A program made the position numbers and the translations under genes. Positions 26,896-35,327 of a stretch of DNA of 64,000 bases are shown in pieces. Positions within the stretch are counted from its first letter, which is position 1. Every line of letters starts with the position of its first letter. The stretch is from the NCBI RefSeq assembly GCF_024758005.1, contig NZ_CP103288.1:744001-808000 (forward strand), given 5' to 3'. Source of the DNA: Pseudarthrobacter sp. NS4 (GTDB lineage: Bacteria; Actinomycetota; Actinomycetes; Actinomycetales; Micrococcaceae). Under the pieces are notes generated by a model, which searched no databases, was not told where the DNA came from, and was given only the letters and a program-made list of their open reading frames with translations.

Positions 26896-27219
26896 TCACC
26901 GCCAGCCGTGCACGGGCCAGGTCATAAAAGCCGGTTCCTCGTAGGGGTGGGCTGCGCGCAAAGCGGCAACCACTCCTTCCAGGAAAGGCTCCTCGACCAC
27001 GCATTCAATCCGGTCCTCCACCACCATTTCGGGCCTGCCCACTTCCCCAAGGAAAGGCTCCGCTCCAGCTTGCGGCGTGAAGCGGCCGGTTCCCGGCGAG
27101 ACAAAAGAGCAGTGGGAATAGTTTCCGATCCTGCCTGCTCCGGCGTCGCCGATTGCCCTCAGGACCAGGTCCGTATGGGTTGCGGGGGTGTAGGCCACCA
27201 GGGCATGAAGCTCTGTCAT
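26896..27219 (-). CDS. NIF3/YqfO C-terminal-domain-like protein
   Basis: 107 residues consisting only of the CutA-like ferredoxin-fold domain that is inserted in YqfO/NIF3 proteins. Diagnostic motifs: AIGDAGAGRIGNYSHCSF, PQAGAEPFLGEVGRPE and AALRAAHPYEEPAF. The full NIF3 metal-hydrolase domains are missing, so this is a stand-alone version whose function is unknown. Start 27219 is the family-like one; an in-frame ATG lies at 27255. Confidence 0.82.
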   Translation of the reverse strand: MTELHALVAYTPATHTDLVLRAIGDAGAGRIGNYSHCSFVSPGTGRFTPQAGAEPFLGEVGRPEMVVEDRIECVVEEPFLEGVVAALRAAHPYEEPAFMTWPVHGWR

Positions 27220-27255
27220 GGGCTTAATCGTGCCGGAAGATTCCGCGGATTCCAT

Positions 27256-27485
27256 GGAATTTCATTGCTTATCCCTGCGCCACCCACGATCATGGGTATG
27301 TACACCGATTGGGGCAATCTCAAGGTTGTGAACTGTGTGGCCTGGCTAAACGGCGCCGGACCCGGCAGTTCAACGGAGTACCAACGGAATGGGCGCGTTG
27401 GGGGCGTCCATTTCTGCGTTAAAGCTGCGGGGAAGCGGCTGCCGGGCAGCGGCCGCGGTAGCAAAAATGGTGTCCTTGCGGCCGA
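27256..27485. other. intergenic, no supported gene
   Basis: An ORF covers this stretch and runs on into the tRNA, but it lacks family features and a ribosome-binding site, so I treat it as chance. Nothing else seen apart from the tRNA promoter at its right edge. Confidence 0.4.
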
Positions 27486-27515
27486 TTGGGCGATGCGCAA
27501 AACATCAGGTACTCT
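27486..27515 (+). promoter_or_regulatory. candidate tRNA-Ser promoter
   Basis: TTGGGC (27486-27491), 18-bp spacer, TACTCT (27510-27515), 28 bp before the mature tRNA 5' end. Confidence 0.4.
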
Positions 27516-27543
27516 AGTATCTGCTTTTGATTCAGAAGCAGCT

Positions 27544-27628
27544 GGAGAATTCGCCTAGCGGCCTATGGCGCACGCCTGGAACGCGTGTTGGGTTAACGCC
27601 CTCGGGGGTTCAAATCCCCCATTCTCCG
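27544..27628 (+). tRNA. tRNA-Ser (GGA)
   Basis: 85-nt class II tRNA: acceptor GGAGAAT / ATTCTCC, anticodon stem CACGC / GCGTG with loop CTGGAAC giving anticodon GGA, an extended variable arm, and T loop GGTTCAAATC. CCA is not encoded. Reads UCC/UCU codons. Confidence 0.95.
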
Positions 27629-27634
27629 CCGGTT

Positions 27635-27670
27635 AAGAACCCGGTCCCGCAGTCTTGGGACCGGGTTCTT
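27635..27670 (+). terminator. tRNA-Ser terminator
   Basis: Perfect 14-bp stem AAGAACCCGGTCCC / GGGACCGGGTTCTT with 8-nt loop, 6 bp after the tRNA. Also suited to the convergent oxygenase gene. Confidence 0.8.
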
Positions 27671-27701
27671 GCGTTAAGGCCAGCCGCTGAATTTCCGAAG
27701 G

Positions 27702-28625
27702 CTAACCTTCGTCTACCGCCGGCAGGCCGAGGCGACGCAGCCGCGCCCTGGCTGCAAGTTCGCTGGGTCCCCGCGGGCCAAGGGCCAGGCGGACGACGCC
27801 GAGTACCGCCTTGGTGGCCAGCCTCACCGGCAGGGGAAAGGGACCCAGCCGTGGAACCTTTAGCCCGAGCATCCGGCGATACCTTGGCTCCAGGCTGTAC
27901 ACCGCTCCCGCGAACAGGATGCGGTAACCGGGACGCAGCATTGGATGCAGCGGCGCGTTGCGAATGAATTCCACGGTCTCAGCCACACGTTTGTCAACGC
28001 GGAGTTCGCCGCTGGCATACCAATGGTCCAGCTCCCTGCGCATCTCTGCCTCCGTCAACGGCGGCTCGTCCACTCCCATCAGCCTGCCCGCCTGCGCCCA
28101 CTCCCTAACGTACTCGTCGGGCCCGCCCGGGATTGGCCCGCCCCAGATCTTGTGTGCGGTGAGGAAGGCGTCCGTGAAGGCGATATGGATCCAGCTGGCC
28201 AGTTGGGGATCATTGGCGCTGTAGCTGCGCAGCGCTCCCTGGTTGTCGCTGTAGTTCCCCTGGACCTGTTCGTGGAGCCGGCGGACCATACGCGAAGCGT
28301 CCTCGGCCGCTTCCTTCGAGCCGTACGTTACGGTGAAAATCCAGCGGATGGTGTGGGCGAGCCGGCCCAATGGGTCTTCGCGGAAGTTGGAGTGCTCGTG
28401 GACGCCGGCCAGGGCTCCCGGATGGAGGGACTGCATCAGCAGGGTCCGGATTCCCGCCACGATGGGGGACATGGAACCGTGCACCGCCCAGACCGCCGAG
28501 CCGGGCAGGTGGTAACCGGGGTCAGCGCCTTCTTCCAACCGCAGTGCCCAGCCTGGCGGCGCATCGGCCTCCCCCGTAAACGTCTTTTTGAGCTCGTCCT
28601 GCCATTTCCGAAGGAAACTCCGCAT
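27702..28625 (-). CDS. oxygenase MpaB family protein (DUF2236)
   Basis: 307 residues from ATG 28625; the frame upstream reads intergenic low-value sequence. Typical DUF2236 blocks are PGSAVWAVHGSMSPIVAGIRTLLMQSLHP, RTIRW-like LAHTIRWIFTVTYGS, and ASWIHIAFTDAFLTAHKIW, carrying the conserved His residues that bind haem b in relatives such as latex-clearing protein. Family members include rubber oxygenases and mycophenolate-pathway MpaB. The natural substrate here is unknown. Convergent with the tRNA. Confidence 0.85.
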   Translation of the reverse strand: MRSFLRKWQDELKKTFTGEADAPPGWALRLEEGADPGYHLPGSAVWAVHGSMSPIVAGIRTLLMQSLHPGALAGVHEHSNFREDPLGRLAHTIRWIFTVTYGSKEAAEDASRMVRRLHEQVQGNYSDNQGALRSYSANDPQLASWIHIAFTDAFLTAHKIWGGPIPGGPDEYVREWAQAGRLMGVDEPPLTEAEMRRELDHWYASGELRVDKRVAETVEFIRNAPLHPMLRPGYRILFAGAVYSLEPRYRRMLGLKVPRLGPFPLPVRLATKAVLGVVRLALGPRGPSELAARARLRRLGLPAVDEG

Positions 28626-28633
28626 ACCCCATT

Positions 28634-28679
28634 GTTGCCCAACAGGACCCCCTGGGGGAGGGTACCCATTAGGGGCAAC
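28634..28679. repeat. nested inverted repeat upstream of MpaB-family gene
   Basis: Outer arms GTTGCCC and GGGCAAC enclose CCCCCTGGGGG and GGGTACCC. It begins 9 bp before the start codon on the minus strand, so it could hold a leader structure or an operator. Confidence 0.4.
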
Positions 28680-28816
28680 CCCCTTATTTTCCGGGTGATA
28701 TCCACAAAAAAACCGCATAGTCGAGGTGCAGGGTTCACACCGCATCGGCTCTGTGTTCACATGGGAGATACCGTCAAGACAGCGTGCGGGTGGGACACCT
28801 TCGGGGAGTCAGTTCA

Positions 28817-30460
28817 TTGGGCAAGAATCGGGCATCCGGCACGGGCAAGAAAGCCCAAAATTCATATCTTCCCGCTACCCGCGTCCTGGCAGCCGCCGGT
28901 GCCTTGGCCGTTTCCTTTTCCGCCGTCAACCTCTCGGGCGGCTATCACGCGCCACGAATGTCCTCGGCCTCGGAGTTGCCAAAGGGCAGTGTTCCGGCAC
29001 CAGCAGGCAATCGCGCAGCTTCCGGTCCTGAAGTGCAGGCCACAGGCCCCGCGGGCGTTGTGTTGCCGGCGCCTGACAGCCATGGTGCGCGCGCCCTGCC
29101 CCCCGCGATTCTTACAGACCCACATGCGGTTTTGTCGTTTCCGCGGTCGATGATCAGCAGTTCCATTCCGGATATGCCAGCGCCAGCGGCAGTGGGATTT
29201 TCGGGTATAGGGAGGCCTGCCGTCGGTTACCTGATGGCCCCACTGGAGCTCCTGAACCCCAGCTCGCCCTTCGGGTTTCGGGTCAGTCCCCTGACCGGGG
29301 CGGCCGGCGATTTCCATTTGGGTCAGGATTATGCGGCTCCCTGCGGAACCAAGGTATACGCTGCGGATTCCGGAGAGGTGCGTGCTGCTGGCTGGCATCC
29401 ATGGGGCGGCGGCAACAGGGTTGAAATTGACCACGGCAACGGACTGGTCACCACGTACAACCACCTCGAGTCGGTGGCGGTCCGCCGAGGGGACACAGTC
29501 CAGGTGGGACAGGTCATCGCCCGGGTGGGGAGCACCGGATGGTCAACAGGCTGCCATCTGCATTTTGAGACAATCCTGAACGGCAGGCACACGAGCCCGC
29601 TGAAGTGGAGGCTGGTTGGCCTTCATGCCGTCGCTGGTGCCGGCCCCGCGGAGGCACTGTCGTACGGCCCCGACTTTGTTTGGCCCTCCGATGAAGGGAC
29701 CCGTTGGACATTTCCGTTCAGAAAGAGCACAGCGCCTCTGCGGGGAGCAGCGGCACAGTCTCCCACGACGGCCGCCCCACCTCCGCCGGCATCGCTAGTG
29801 CCGGCGTTCGCGCCCACCGGGCCAGCGCCGTCACCGGCATGGCCCTCGTCCACTGAGCCTTCGACATCGCCGTCGCCGTCGCCGACTGAGCCGTCGCCAA
29901 CCCCGACTGAGCCGTCGCCAACCCCGACTGAGCCGCCGCCGTCGCCGTCGCCAACCCCGACTGAGCCGTCGCCGTCGCCGACTGAGCCGTCACCGTCACC
30001 GTCGCCGACTGAGCCATCGCCTTCACCGTCACCGTCACCGTCACCGTCGCCGTCGCCGTCGCCGTCGCCAACTGAGCCTTCGCCGTCGCCTACAGAACCA
30101 GCGCCGTCGCCCACCCAGCCAGCGCCATTGCCTGTTGAGCCGGCGCCATTGCCTGTTGAGCCGGCGCCTGCCCCAGTTGAGCCGGCGCCTGCTCCGGTTC
30201 AGCCGGCGCCTGCTCCGGTTCAGCCGGCGCCTGCCCCGGTTCAGCCGGCGCCTGCCCCGGTTGTGCCCGCGCCTGCCCCGGTTGTGCCGGTGCCTGCCCC
30301 GGTTGTGCCGGTGCCTGCCCCGATTGAGCCGGCACCGTCGCCGGTTGAGCCGGTACCTACTCCGGTTGAGACGTGGACGGTTGAGCCGGTTCCCACCACC
30401 ACTGCCGAACCGACCAGCCCGGCAACCGAAACATCGGCTTCGGCGGCCCCGACCCTGTAG
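28817..30460 (+). CDS. M23 family metallopeptidase with Pro-rich repeat tail
   Basis: About 547 residues from TTG 28817 (GGGAG eight bases upstream); the frame also opens with GTG at 28784. An N-terminal hydrophobic segment (VLAAAGALAVSFSAVN) is a signal peptide or anchor. The LytM domain (about residues 145-265) keeps the zinc residues: FHLGQDY and TGCHLHFE. It probably cleaves peptide bridges in peptidoglycan. From about residue 350 to the end the protein is low-complexity: P-S-P-T-E-P units, then P-A-P-V-x-P units, perhaps spanning the wall. The tail is encoded by tandem codon repeats at about 29850-30370. Confidence 0.88.
   Translation: MGKNRASGTGKKAQNSYLPATRVLAAAGALAVSFSAVNLSGGYHAPRMSSASELPKGSVPAPAGNRAASGPEVQATGPAGVVLPAPDSHGARALPPAILTDPHAVLSFPRSMISSSIPDMPAPAAVGFSGIGRPAVGYLMAPLELLNPSSPFGFRVSPLTGAAGDFHLGQDYAAPCGTKVYAADSGEVRAAGWHPWGGGNRVEIDHGNGLVTTYNHLESVAVRRGDTVQVGQVIARVGSTGWSTGCHLHFETILNGRHTSPLKWRLVGLHAVAGAGPAEALSYGPDFVWPSDEGTRWTFPFRKSTAPLRGAAAQSPTTAAPPPPASLVPAFAPTGPAPSPAWPSSTEPSTSPSPSPTEPSPTPTEPSPTPTEPPPSPSPTPTEPSPSPTEPSPSPSPTEPSPSPSPSPSPSPSPSPSPTEPSPSPTEPAPSPTQPAPLPVEPAPLPVEPAPAPVEPAPAPVQPAPAPVQPAPAPVQPAPAPVVPAPAPVVPVPAPVVPVPAPIEPAPSPVEPVPTPVETWTVEPVPTTTAEPTSPATETSASAAPTL
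29850..30370 (+). repeat. tandem codon repeats encoding Pro/Ser/Thr/Glu tail
   Basis: Short direct repeats such as CCGTCGCCGACTGAG and CCGGCGCCTGCCCCGGTT recur many times in frame. They make the region prone to length variation by slippage. Confidence 0.85.
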
Positions 30461-30543
30461 CAGAACCCGTAAAGCCGAGGAAACAGTTCAGGAAACTCCC
30501 AGCCCCGACCAGTACCTTGGGTTGCTGGCAACGAACTTCCGGC

Positions 30544-31056
30544 ATGGACAACTTCCTGAGGACGCAACCTTTGGCACCCTTGTACCCGATACCCCTGACC
30601 CTCAACGACGGAACTGAGACCGACTTCGGCAGATTCAGGGGAAAAGTGGTGATGGTGGTCAACGTGGCCTCCAACTGCGGCTTTACACCCCAGTACGCCG
30701 GCTTGGAGACGCTCTACGGGAAATTCCGCGACCGCGGATTCGAGATCCTGGGGGTTCCCTGCAACCAGTTTGCCGGACAGGAACCGGGCAGCGACAGTGA
30801 GATCGCAGAGTTCTGCCAGCGCAACTTCGGCGTCAGCTTTCCCCTGACGGTCAAGGCCGAGGTCCGTGGGAAGGACCAGCATCCACTCTACGCGGAGCTC
30901 ACAAAGTTCAAGACGGGCCTGCTGCCGGGGCTGGTGAAATGGAACTTCGAGAAGTTCCTGGTGGGCCGCGACGGCCAGGTGGTGGACCGCTTTGCTCCCA
31001 CTCTGGAGCCGGACTCGGCACAAGTCATCGACGCCATCGATAAGGCTCTCGGCTGA
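30544..31056 (+). CDS. glutathione peroxidase-family thiol peroxidase
   Basis: About 170 residues from ATG 30544 (an upstream in-frame start at 30517 has no better ribosome site). Peroxidatic Cys in NVASNCGFTPQY, Gln in PCNQFAGQEPG, and Trp/Asn in VKWNFEKFLV form the family tetrad. A second Cys is in VPCNQF, and another in EFCQRNFG may act as resolving Cys. Actinobacteria lack glutathione, so thioredoxin or mycothiol is the probable reductant (family knowledge). Cytoplasmic. Single gene. Confidence 0.93.
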   Translation: MDNFLRTQPLAPLYPIPLTLNDGTETDFGRFRGKVVMVVNVASNCGFTPQYAGLETLYGKFRDRGFEILGVPCNQFAGQEPGSDSEIAEFCQRNFGVSFPLTVKAEVRGKDQHPLYAELTKFKTGLLPGLVKWNFEKFLVGRDGQVVDRFAPTLEPDSAQVIDAIDKALG

Positions 31057-31218
31057 AAAGAAGTGCTTTCACGCATCAGGTCTGCAAAAGCGCAGTTCTT
31101 TTACCTTTTTCCACATCGGCCACGGCGATTTGCCCAAAGTTTGCCAAATGTCTGATTGGATAAATATTACTGAAGGGTACAAGGGAAGCGCCGTTTCCCA
31201 CCGACCACAGAGGCAGCA

Positions 31219-32148
31219 ATGGAGCACATCGAGGCCGAACACCCCCGGCCACGCCACTTCCTACTCCACCTGAGTGATCCCCACTTGATGGCAGGGCCCG
31301 ACCCCCTTTACGGCGTGGTCGACAGCGAATCGCGGCTCATCCAACTCTTCGAAGAGGTGAAGGCATCCGGTGCGCGGCCGGAGGCTGTCATCTTCACCGG
31401 GGACCTTGCCGACAAGGGAGACCCTGAGGCCTACGTCAAACTCCGTGCCATCGTTGAGCCCGCTTGTGAAGAACTCGGCGCAGAAGTCATTTGGGCGATG
31501 GGCAACCACGACAACCGTGCCAACTTCAGGAAGGGCCTGCTGGACGAGCCGGCAAATGACGCCCCCGTGGACAAGAGCTACTTCATCAATGGGCTCCGTG
31601 TCATCACCATGGATACATCCGTGCCGGGATTCCACCACGGCGAGCTGAGCCCCTCCCAGCTGGACTGGCTTACGGGGCAACTGGACACTCCCGCCCCCGA
31701 CGGCACGGTTCTGGCGCTGCACCACCCGCCCGTTCCGTCCGTCCTGGATCTTTCGGTCCTGGTTGAGCTGCGGGACCAGGCTTCGCTGGAGGCGGTCGTC
31801 CGCAATTCGGATGTCCGCACCATCCTTGCCGGCCACCTGCATTACTCAACGACGGCGAGCTTCGCCGGCATCCCCGTGTCCGTGGCCTCGGCCAGCTGTT
31901 ACACCCAGGACCTCAACGTTCCGGTTGGCGGCACCAGGGGACAGGACAGCGGACAGTCCTTCAACCTGGTCCATGTCTACGAGCACACGATCGTGCACTC
32001 GGTTGTCCCCATGGGCAGGTCGACGACGGTGGGCGAGTATGTCTCCCCCGAAGAGACAAAGCGTCGGCTGGCCGCCGCCGGAATCCGGATCCCGGAGACC
32101 GCGAAGCAACGCAGCACCCTCAAGCCCGGAGTGCCGTCCGGCCGCTAG
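31219..32148 (+). CDS. CpdA-like 3',5'-cyclic-nucleotide phosphodiesterase
   Basis: 309 residues, calcineurin-type metallophosphoesterase with all five metal motifs: [26 protein letters not shown] and AGHLHYS. Order and spacing follow CpdA/Rv0805, which hydrolyse cAMP. In-frame C-terminal extension of about 60 residues beyond the core. A likely role is lowering cAMP and so tuning a Crp/GlxR-type regulator, but other cyclic or phosphodiester substrates are possible. Confidence 0.88.
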   Translation: MEHIEAEHPRPRHFLLHLSDPHLMAGPDPLYGVVDSESRLIQLFEEVKASGARPEAVIFTGDLADKGDPEAYVKLRAIVEPACEELGAEVIWAMGNHDNRANFRKGLLDEPANDAPVDKSYFINGLRVITMDTSVPGFHHGELSPSQLDWLTGQLDTPAPDGTVLALHHPPVPSVLDLSVLVELRDQASLEAVVRNSDVRTILAGHLHYSTTASFAGIPVSVASASCYTQDLNVPVGGTRGQDSGQSFNLVHVYEHTIVHSVVPMGRSTTVGEYVSPEETKRRLAAAGIRIPETAKQRSTLKPGVPSGR

Positions 32149-32180
32149 GGAACGCCTTACGCCGACAGCCATGACTTACG

Positions 32181-32215
32181 CTGAAGGCCGGTCCCTCAGG
32201 GGACCCGGCCTTCAG
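32181..32215. terminator. terminator between convergent cpdA-like and Stealth genes
   Basis: Hairpin CTGAAGGCCGGTCCC ... GGGACCCGGCCTTCAG with a TCAG turn and one bulge, 32 bp after the cpdA-like stop. Confidence 0.7.
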
Positions 32216-32250
32216 CTCCAGGGGCTGCCATAGCGCCGCTCTAGGGGGCT

Positions 32251-33888
32251 CTACTTTTCCCAGGGCGCCTTGATGGGGAAGTACTTCTCCAGGAAGTCGG
32301 TGACCAGGTCGGCGCGCTCGTCGGCATCCACCTCGGGGAAGCTGCCGTCGTTCAGGCAGAAGAAGTCTTTGTTGCGCTTGGACAGCAGCTTGGGCAGGTA
32401 CTTGAGCCCGGACCGCATAGTGGTGTCCACGTAGCGGACCTTCGCCGCTGTCTGGGTTACCGCGCGGCCCGTGAGCAGGGCGTAGTAGTGGTAAAAGGAG
32501 TTGGTGACGGAAATGTTGTCCGCCGCCCGAAACCGGCTGGCCGCCGTCTTCCGGAATTCCTCCGGGAACTCGCGCTCCATTGTGGCCACAACGCTGCGGC
32601 GCAGCGGAGCGGCACTGTGCTCAAGGTGCCGGGTGGTGATCCGCCCGAACCGGTTCCACAGGAGTTTGCGGTTGACGCGGGCCGCGTTCTCGAATCCGCT
32701 GCGCTCTGCGGCGTTCTCACCCAGGCCGATCCGGGTTTCCGCCTCGATGAACTTGGTGATGCCGCCCGGCGTGAAGAACATGTCGGGACTGACCGGCCGG
32801 CCGAAGAACATGTCGTCATTGGAGTACAGGAAGTGCTCCGAGAGGCCTTCGATGTTGTGGAGCTGGCACTCCACCGCCTGGGAGTTGTGCGTGGGAAGCA
32901 CTGAGGGGTCAGAAAAGAACTCCTCACTGCGGACGATGGTCACCGAGGGATGTTCCGCCAGCCATTCAGGTGCCGGCGAATCGGTGGCGATGAAGACGCG
33001 ACGGATCCAGGGAGCGAACATGTAAACGGACCGGAGTGCGTACTTGAGTTCGTTGATCTGCCGGAAGCGGGCTTCGTGGTCGTCGCCTTCGCCCAGGACG
33101 ACGTCCTTCTGCTGGGCACGCCGGGCGGCAATGTACTCCGGGGAGCTTCCATCAACCCAGGAGAACACCAGATCGATGTCGAAGCTGATGTCACTGGCGT
33201 GGTCAGCGAACATGTTCTCGATGGTGGGCCAAGTGTGGCCGTAGCGCTCAACGGTGCCACGGACGGCATCCTGCCGGAGCAGGGTCCTGCGCGTGAGGGA
33301 GTTCTCGATCGGCAGCGTGATCTCATTGGACTTGAAGGACCAAAGCTCAATCTGCACACCTGCGGAAGCACCGAATTCGAAGCCGCCGGCGGGCTCCACG
33401 CGGGGCCTGTACAGGCGGAAGATGCGCGCCTCCTGATTGGAGGAGAGCTCGCCGTCCGCAACCAGCAAGGAGGTTTTCTTCTTGGCATCCACGGTCATGG
33501 AATAGAAAGGCTCGTCCCGGCAGGCTTCCACCAGGGCCGCCCGTAGTTTCTTCCTGTCTTTCCAGTCCAGGGCAATGACGGGGCGGTCATTGTTGCCCCT
33601 GACCAGCAGGTACTCCAGTTCCGCGTTGGCAAGAACATTGCGTACGAACAGCAGGTCCTCCACCATGGCCTGGTAGGGAGTCCTGTTGTGGTTGATCAGC
33701 GCGATGCGGCCCTTATGCGTGATGACATCAGGGCGGGGGTTAAGCCGCTGTTCAGCTTCGGGGGAAGTGATTTCCGCGTGAATTTGTTCCTCTACGGATG
33801 CCTGGCCGCCGTAGTAGACCTCGTCTTGAACCGGTGCTTCTGTAATGGTCGTCTCCGTGCTCGTCAAAGTAAGCGTTTCTACCTGCAT
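32251..33888 (-). CDS. Stealth family sugar-1-phosphate transferase
   Basis: 545 residues. Stealth conserved regions are visible in order: CR1 DIDLVFSWVDGSSPEY (about 237), CR2 INELKYALRSVYMFAPWIRRVFIATDSP (about 280), CR3 HFLYSNDDMFFGRPV (about 355), and CR4 RAADNISVTNSFYHYYALLTGRAV (about 450). Family members (capsule phosphotransferases, GlcNAc-1-phosphotransferase) move hexose-1-phosphate from a nucleotide sugar to a glycan. The first 200 residues (RIALINHNRTPYQAMVEDLLFV...) form an extra domain of unknown role. No neighbouring capsule genes, so the polymer modified is unknown. Confidence 0.9.
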   Translation of the reverse strand: MQVETLTLTSTETTITEAPVQDEVYYGGQASVEEQIHAEITSPEAEQRLNPRPDVITHKGRIALINHNRTPYQAMVEDLLFVRNVLANAELEYLLVRGNNDRPVIALDWKDRKKLRAALVEACRDEPFYSMTVDAKKKTSLLVADGELSSNQEARIFRLYRPRVEPAGGFEFGASAGVQIELWSFKSNEITLPIENSLTRRTLLRQDAVRGTVERYGHTWPTIENMFADHASDISFDIDLVFSWVDGSSPEYIAARRAQQKDVVLGEGDDHEARFRQINELKYALRSVYMFAPWIRRVFIATDSPAPEWLAEHPSVTIVRSEEFFSDPSVLPTHNSQAVECQLHNIEGLSEHFLYSNDDMFFGRPVSPDMFFTPGGITKFIEAETRIGLGENAAERSGFENAARVNRKLLWNRFGRITTRHLEHSAAPLRRSVVATMEREFPEEFRKTAASRFRAADNISVTNSFYHYYALLTGRAVTQTAAKVRYVDTTMRSGLKYLPKLLSKRNKDFFCLNDGSFPEVDADERADLVTDFLEKYFPIKAPWEK

Positions 33889-33950
33889 GATAGCCGCGCG
33901 GCGGAAACAGCAGGTTTCGGACAGGGCGCAGCCCGCGCCGGGGAACCGGC

Positions 33951-34880
33951 TTAGGGGCCCAGCTCTTCCCGCCAGCTGCGCAGGAAAGCGCCGCCGGCGT
34001 CGTCGTGGATTACGGAAGCCTCAAGCCCCAGATCCCCGGCCGTCAGGACCGGGTACGGTTTGTCCGGGATGCCGTCGGCCGGGCGGACGTCCACGTGCTT
34101 GACTGCGTGGTCGTTGTGGTGGAGCCAGTCTGCCATGGCATAGTCGGTGCGCGAATCGCCCACCGTCCGCCAGGCTGCCGGGGTGATGCCTTGCGCGGCA
34201 AGCAGCTCCACAGCCCGGCTGGCGCCCAGGTCCTTTCCAAGCCGCACCGACTCGATGTCCGTGGAGATGATGGTGGGATCCACCCGGTAGTCCACCTCGT
34301 CGTCGGAATTGGGGGCGTGGTGGTCCAGGCGCACCACTCCCAGCCCGTGGCGGGTCATCAGTTCCATCGCGTCGGCGTCGAAGAGTTTCTGCTCCGCGAG
34401 GTAGTCGGCGCCGGGTACCTCGATGTGCTGCTCCACGGACACCATGGCGCGCTTCGTTTCATCAAAGAACATGTGCGCGGCGTAGTCCTCCGCCACCATG
34501 CGCCGGATGTCGTCCCCGTAGGCTGCGGGAACGGCCAGTTCCCGGTCAACGTGGATGGGCCCGGGCCCGGCGGACGTGTAGCTGAACCAGACGGCGCCCT
34601 TTTCGCAGACGGCGTGGATGATGGTGCCGGCCGGGATACCGGCCTCGATCATGGGTTCCATGACCTGTTCCCGGATGAAGGCGTCGGAGCGCCCGGTGTT
34701 GAAGATGACGGGGATGCCGGCCGCAGCCAGTGCCACCAGGTCGGCGACAATTTCCGGTTTGACGTCCCGCGTCAACGGGCTTGCCACCGGCCCGTCAACA
34801 TCCAGCAGGAGTGCCAACGGAGGCGAGGACGGCAGGCGGACACCGGGCATGGATACGGCGAGGGACTCGGATGCTGTCAT
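33951..34880 (-). CDS. HAD-IIB family hydrolase (Cof-like phosphatase)
   Basis: 309 residues. HAD motif I LLLDVDGPVASPLT (Asp nucleophile, second Asp), motif II FNTGRSD, Lys near SVRLGKDLGASRAVELL, and motif IV VGDSRTDYAMADWL. The cap domain between motifs II and III is C2B-like. Such enzymes dephosphorylate sugar phosphates or related small molecules. Substrate not determined. Divergent from the small gene at 35025. Confidence 0.87.
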   Translation of the reverse strand: MTASESLAVSMPGVRLPSSPPLALLLDVDGPVASPLTRDVKPEIVADLVALAAAGIPVIFNTGRSDAFIREQVMEPMIEAGIPAGTIIHAVCEKGAVWFSYTSAGPGPIHVDRELAVPAAYGDDIRRMVAEDYAAHMFFDETKRAMVSVEQHIEVPGADYLAEQKLFDADAMELMTRHGLGVVRLDHHAPNSDDEVDYRVDPTIISTDIESVRLGKDLGASRAVELLAAQGITPAAWRTVGDSRTDYAMADWLHHNDHAVKHVDVRPADGIPDKPYPVLTAGDLGLEASVIHDDAGGAFLRSWREELGP

Positions 34881-35024
34881 GGCTCCATTCTGTCAGCAGC
34901 GCCGGCAGCTCCCGTGCGGGCAACCGAAAGATCACCGCGTATGACGTATGGTCACCGTTTGGCTACAACCTGCCGCCGCCCGGGCTGGGTACTTTCGCTG
35001 GGCCGGCAGGATGCCTAGGGTGGC

Positions 35025-35327
35025 ATGGTGATATTCAAAGCTGTGGGCGAGGGCCGCCCTTACCCGGACCATGGTTACAGCACGCCCAAGGAGTGGGCTT
35101 CGCTGCCGCCACGGCCGGTCCGGCTGGATGAACTGGTGACCACCAAACGCACCCTGGACCTGGAAGCGCTGCTGGCCGAGGACTCCACCTTTTTCGGCGA
35201 CCTTTTTCCGCACGTGGTTCAGTACCAGGGAACCCTTTACCTTGAGGACGGACTGCACCGCGCAGTCCGTACCGCGCTGCACCAGCGCACGGCGATCCAC
35301 GCCCGGGTCCTGGTGCTCGATGGCTAG
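35025..35327 (+). CDS. ParB/sulfiredoxin-like small protein (sometimes labelled VapB antitoxin)
   Basis: 100 residues: MVIFKAVGEGRPYPDHGYST..., then RLDELVTTKRTLDLEALLAE and GTLYLEDGLHRAVRTALHQR. The DG-x-HR-x(5)-A pattern with flanking strands resembles the ParB/Srx nucleotide-binding fold. I recall actinobacterial homologues being annotated VapB-type antitoxins, but I see no DNA-binding AbrB or RHH motif and no toxin next door, so that label looks doubtful. Overlaps the next gene by 8 bp, so the two are probably co-translated. Confidence 0.65.
   Translation: MVIFKAVGEGRPYPDHGYSTPKEWASLPPRPVRLDELVTTKRTLDLEALLAEDSTFFGDLFPHVVQYQGTLYLEDGLHRAVRTALHQRTAIHARVLVLDG

Noticed and set aside
27293..27558. 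Plus-strand open frame running into tRNA-Ser
   Set aside because: It overlaps the tRNA, has no ribosome-binding site and no recognisable domain.
28600..28816. Possible c-di-AMP (ydaO) riboswitch before the M23 peptidase
   Set aside because: Such riboswitches precede wall hydrolases in actinobacteria, but I cannot find the conserved core motifs in this leader.
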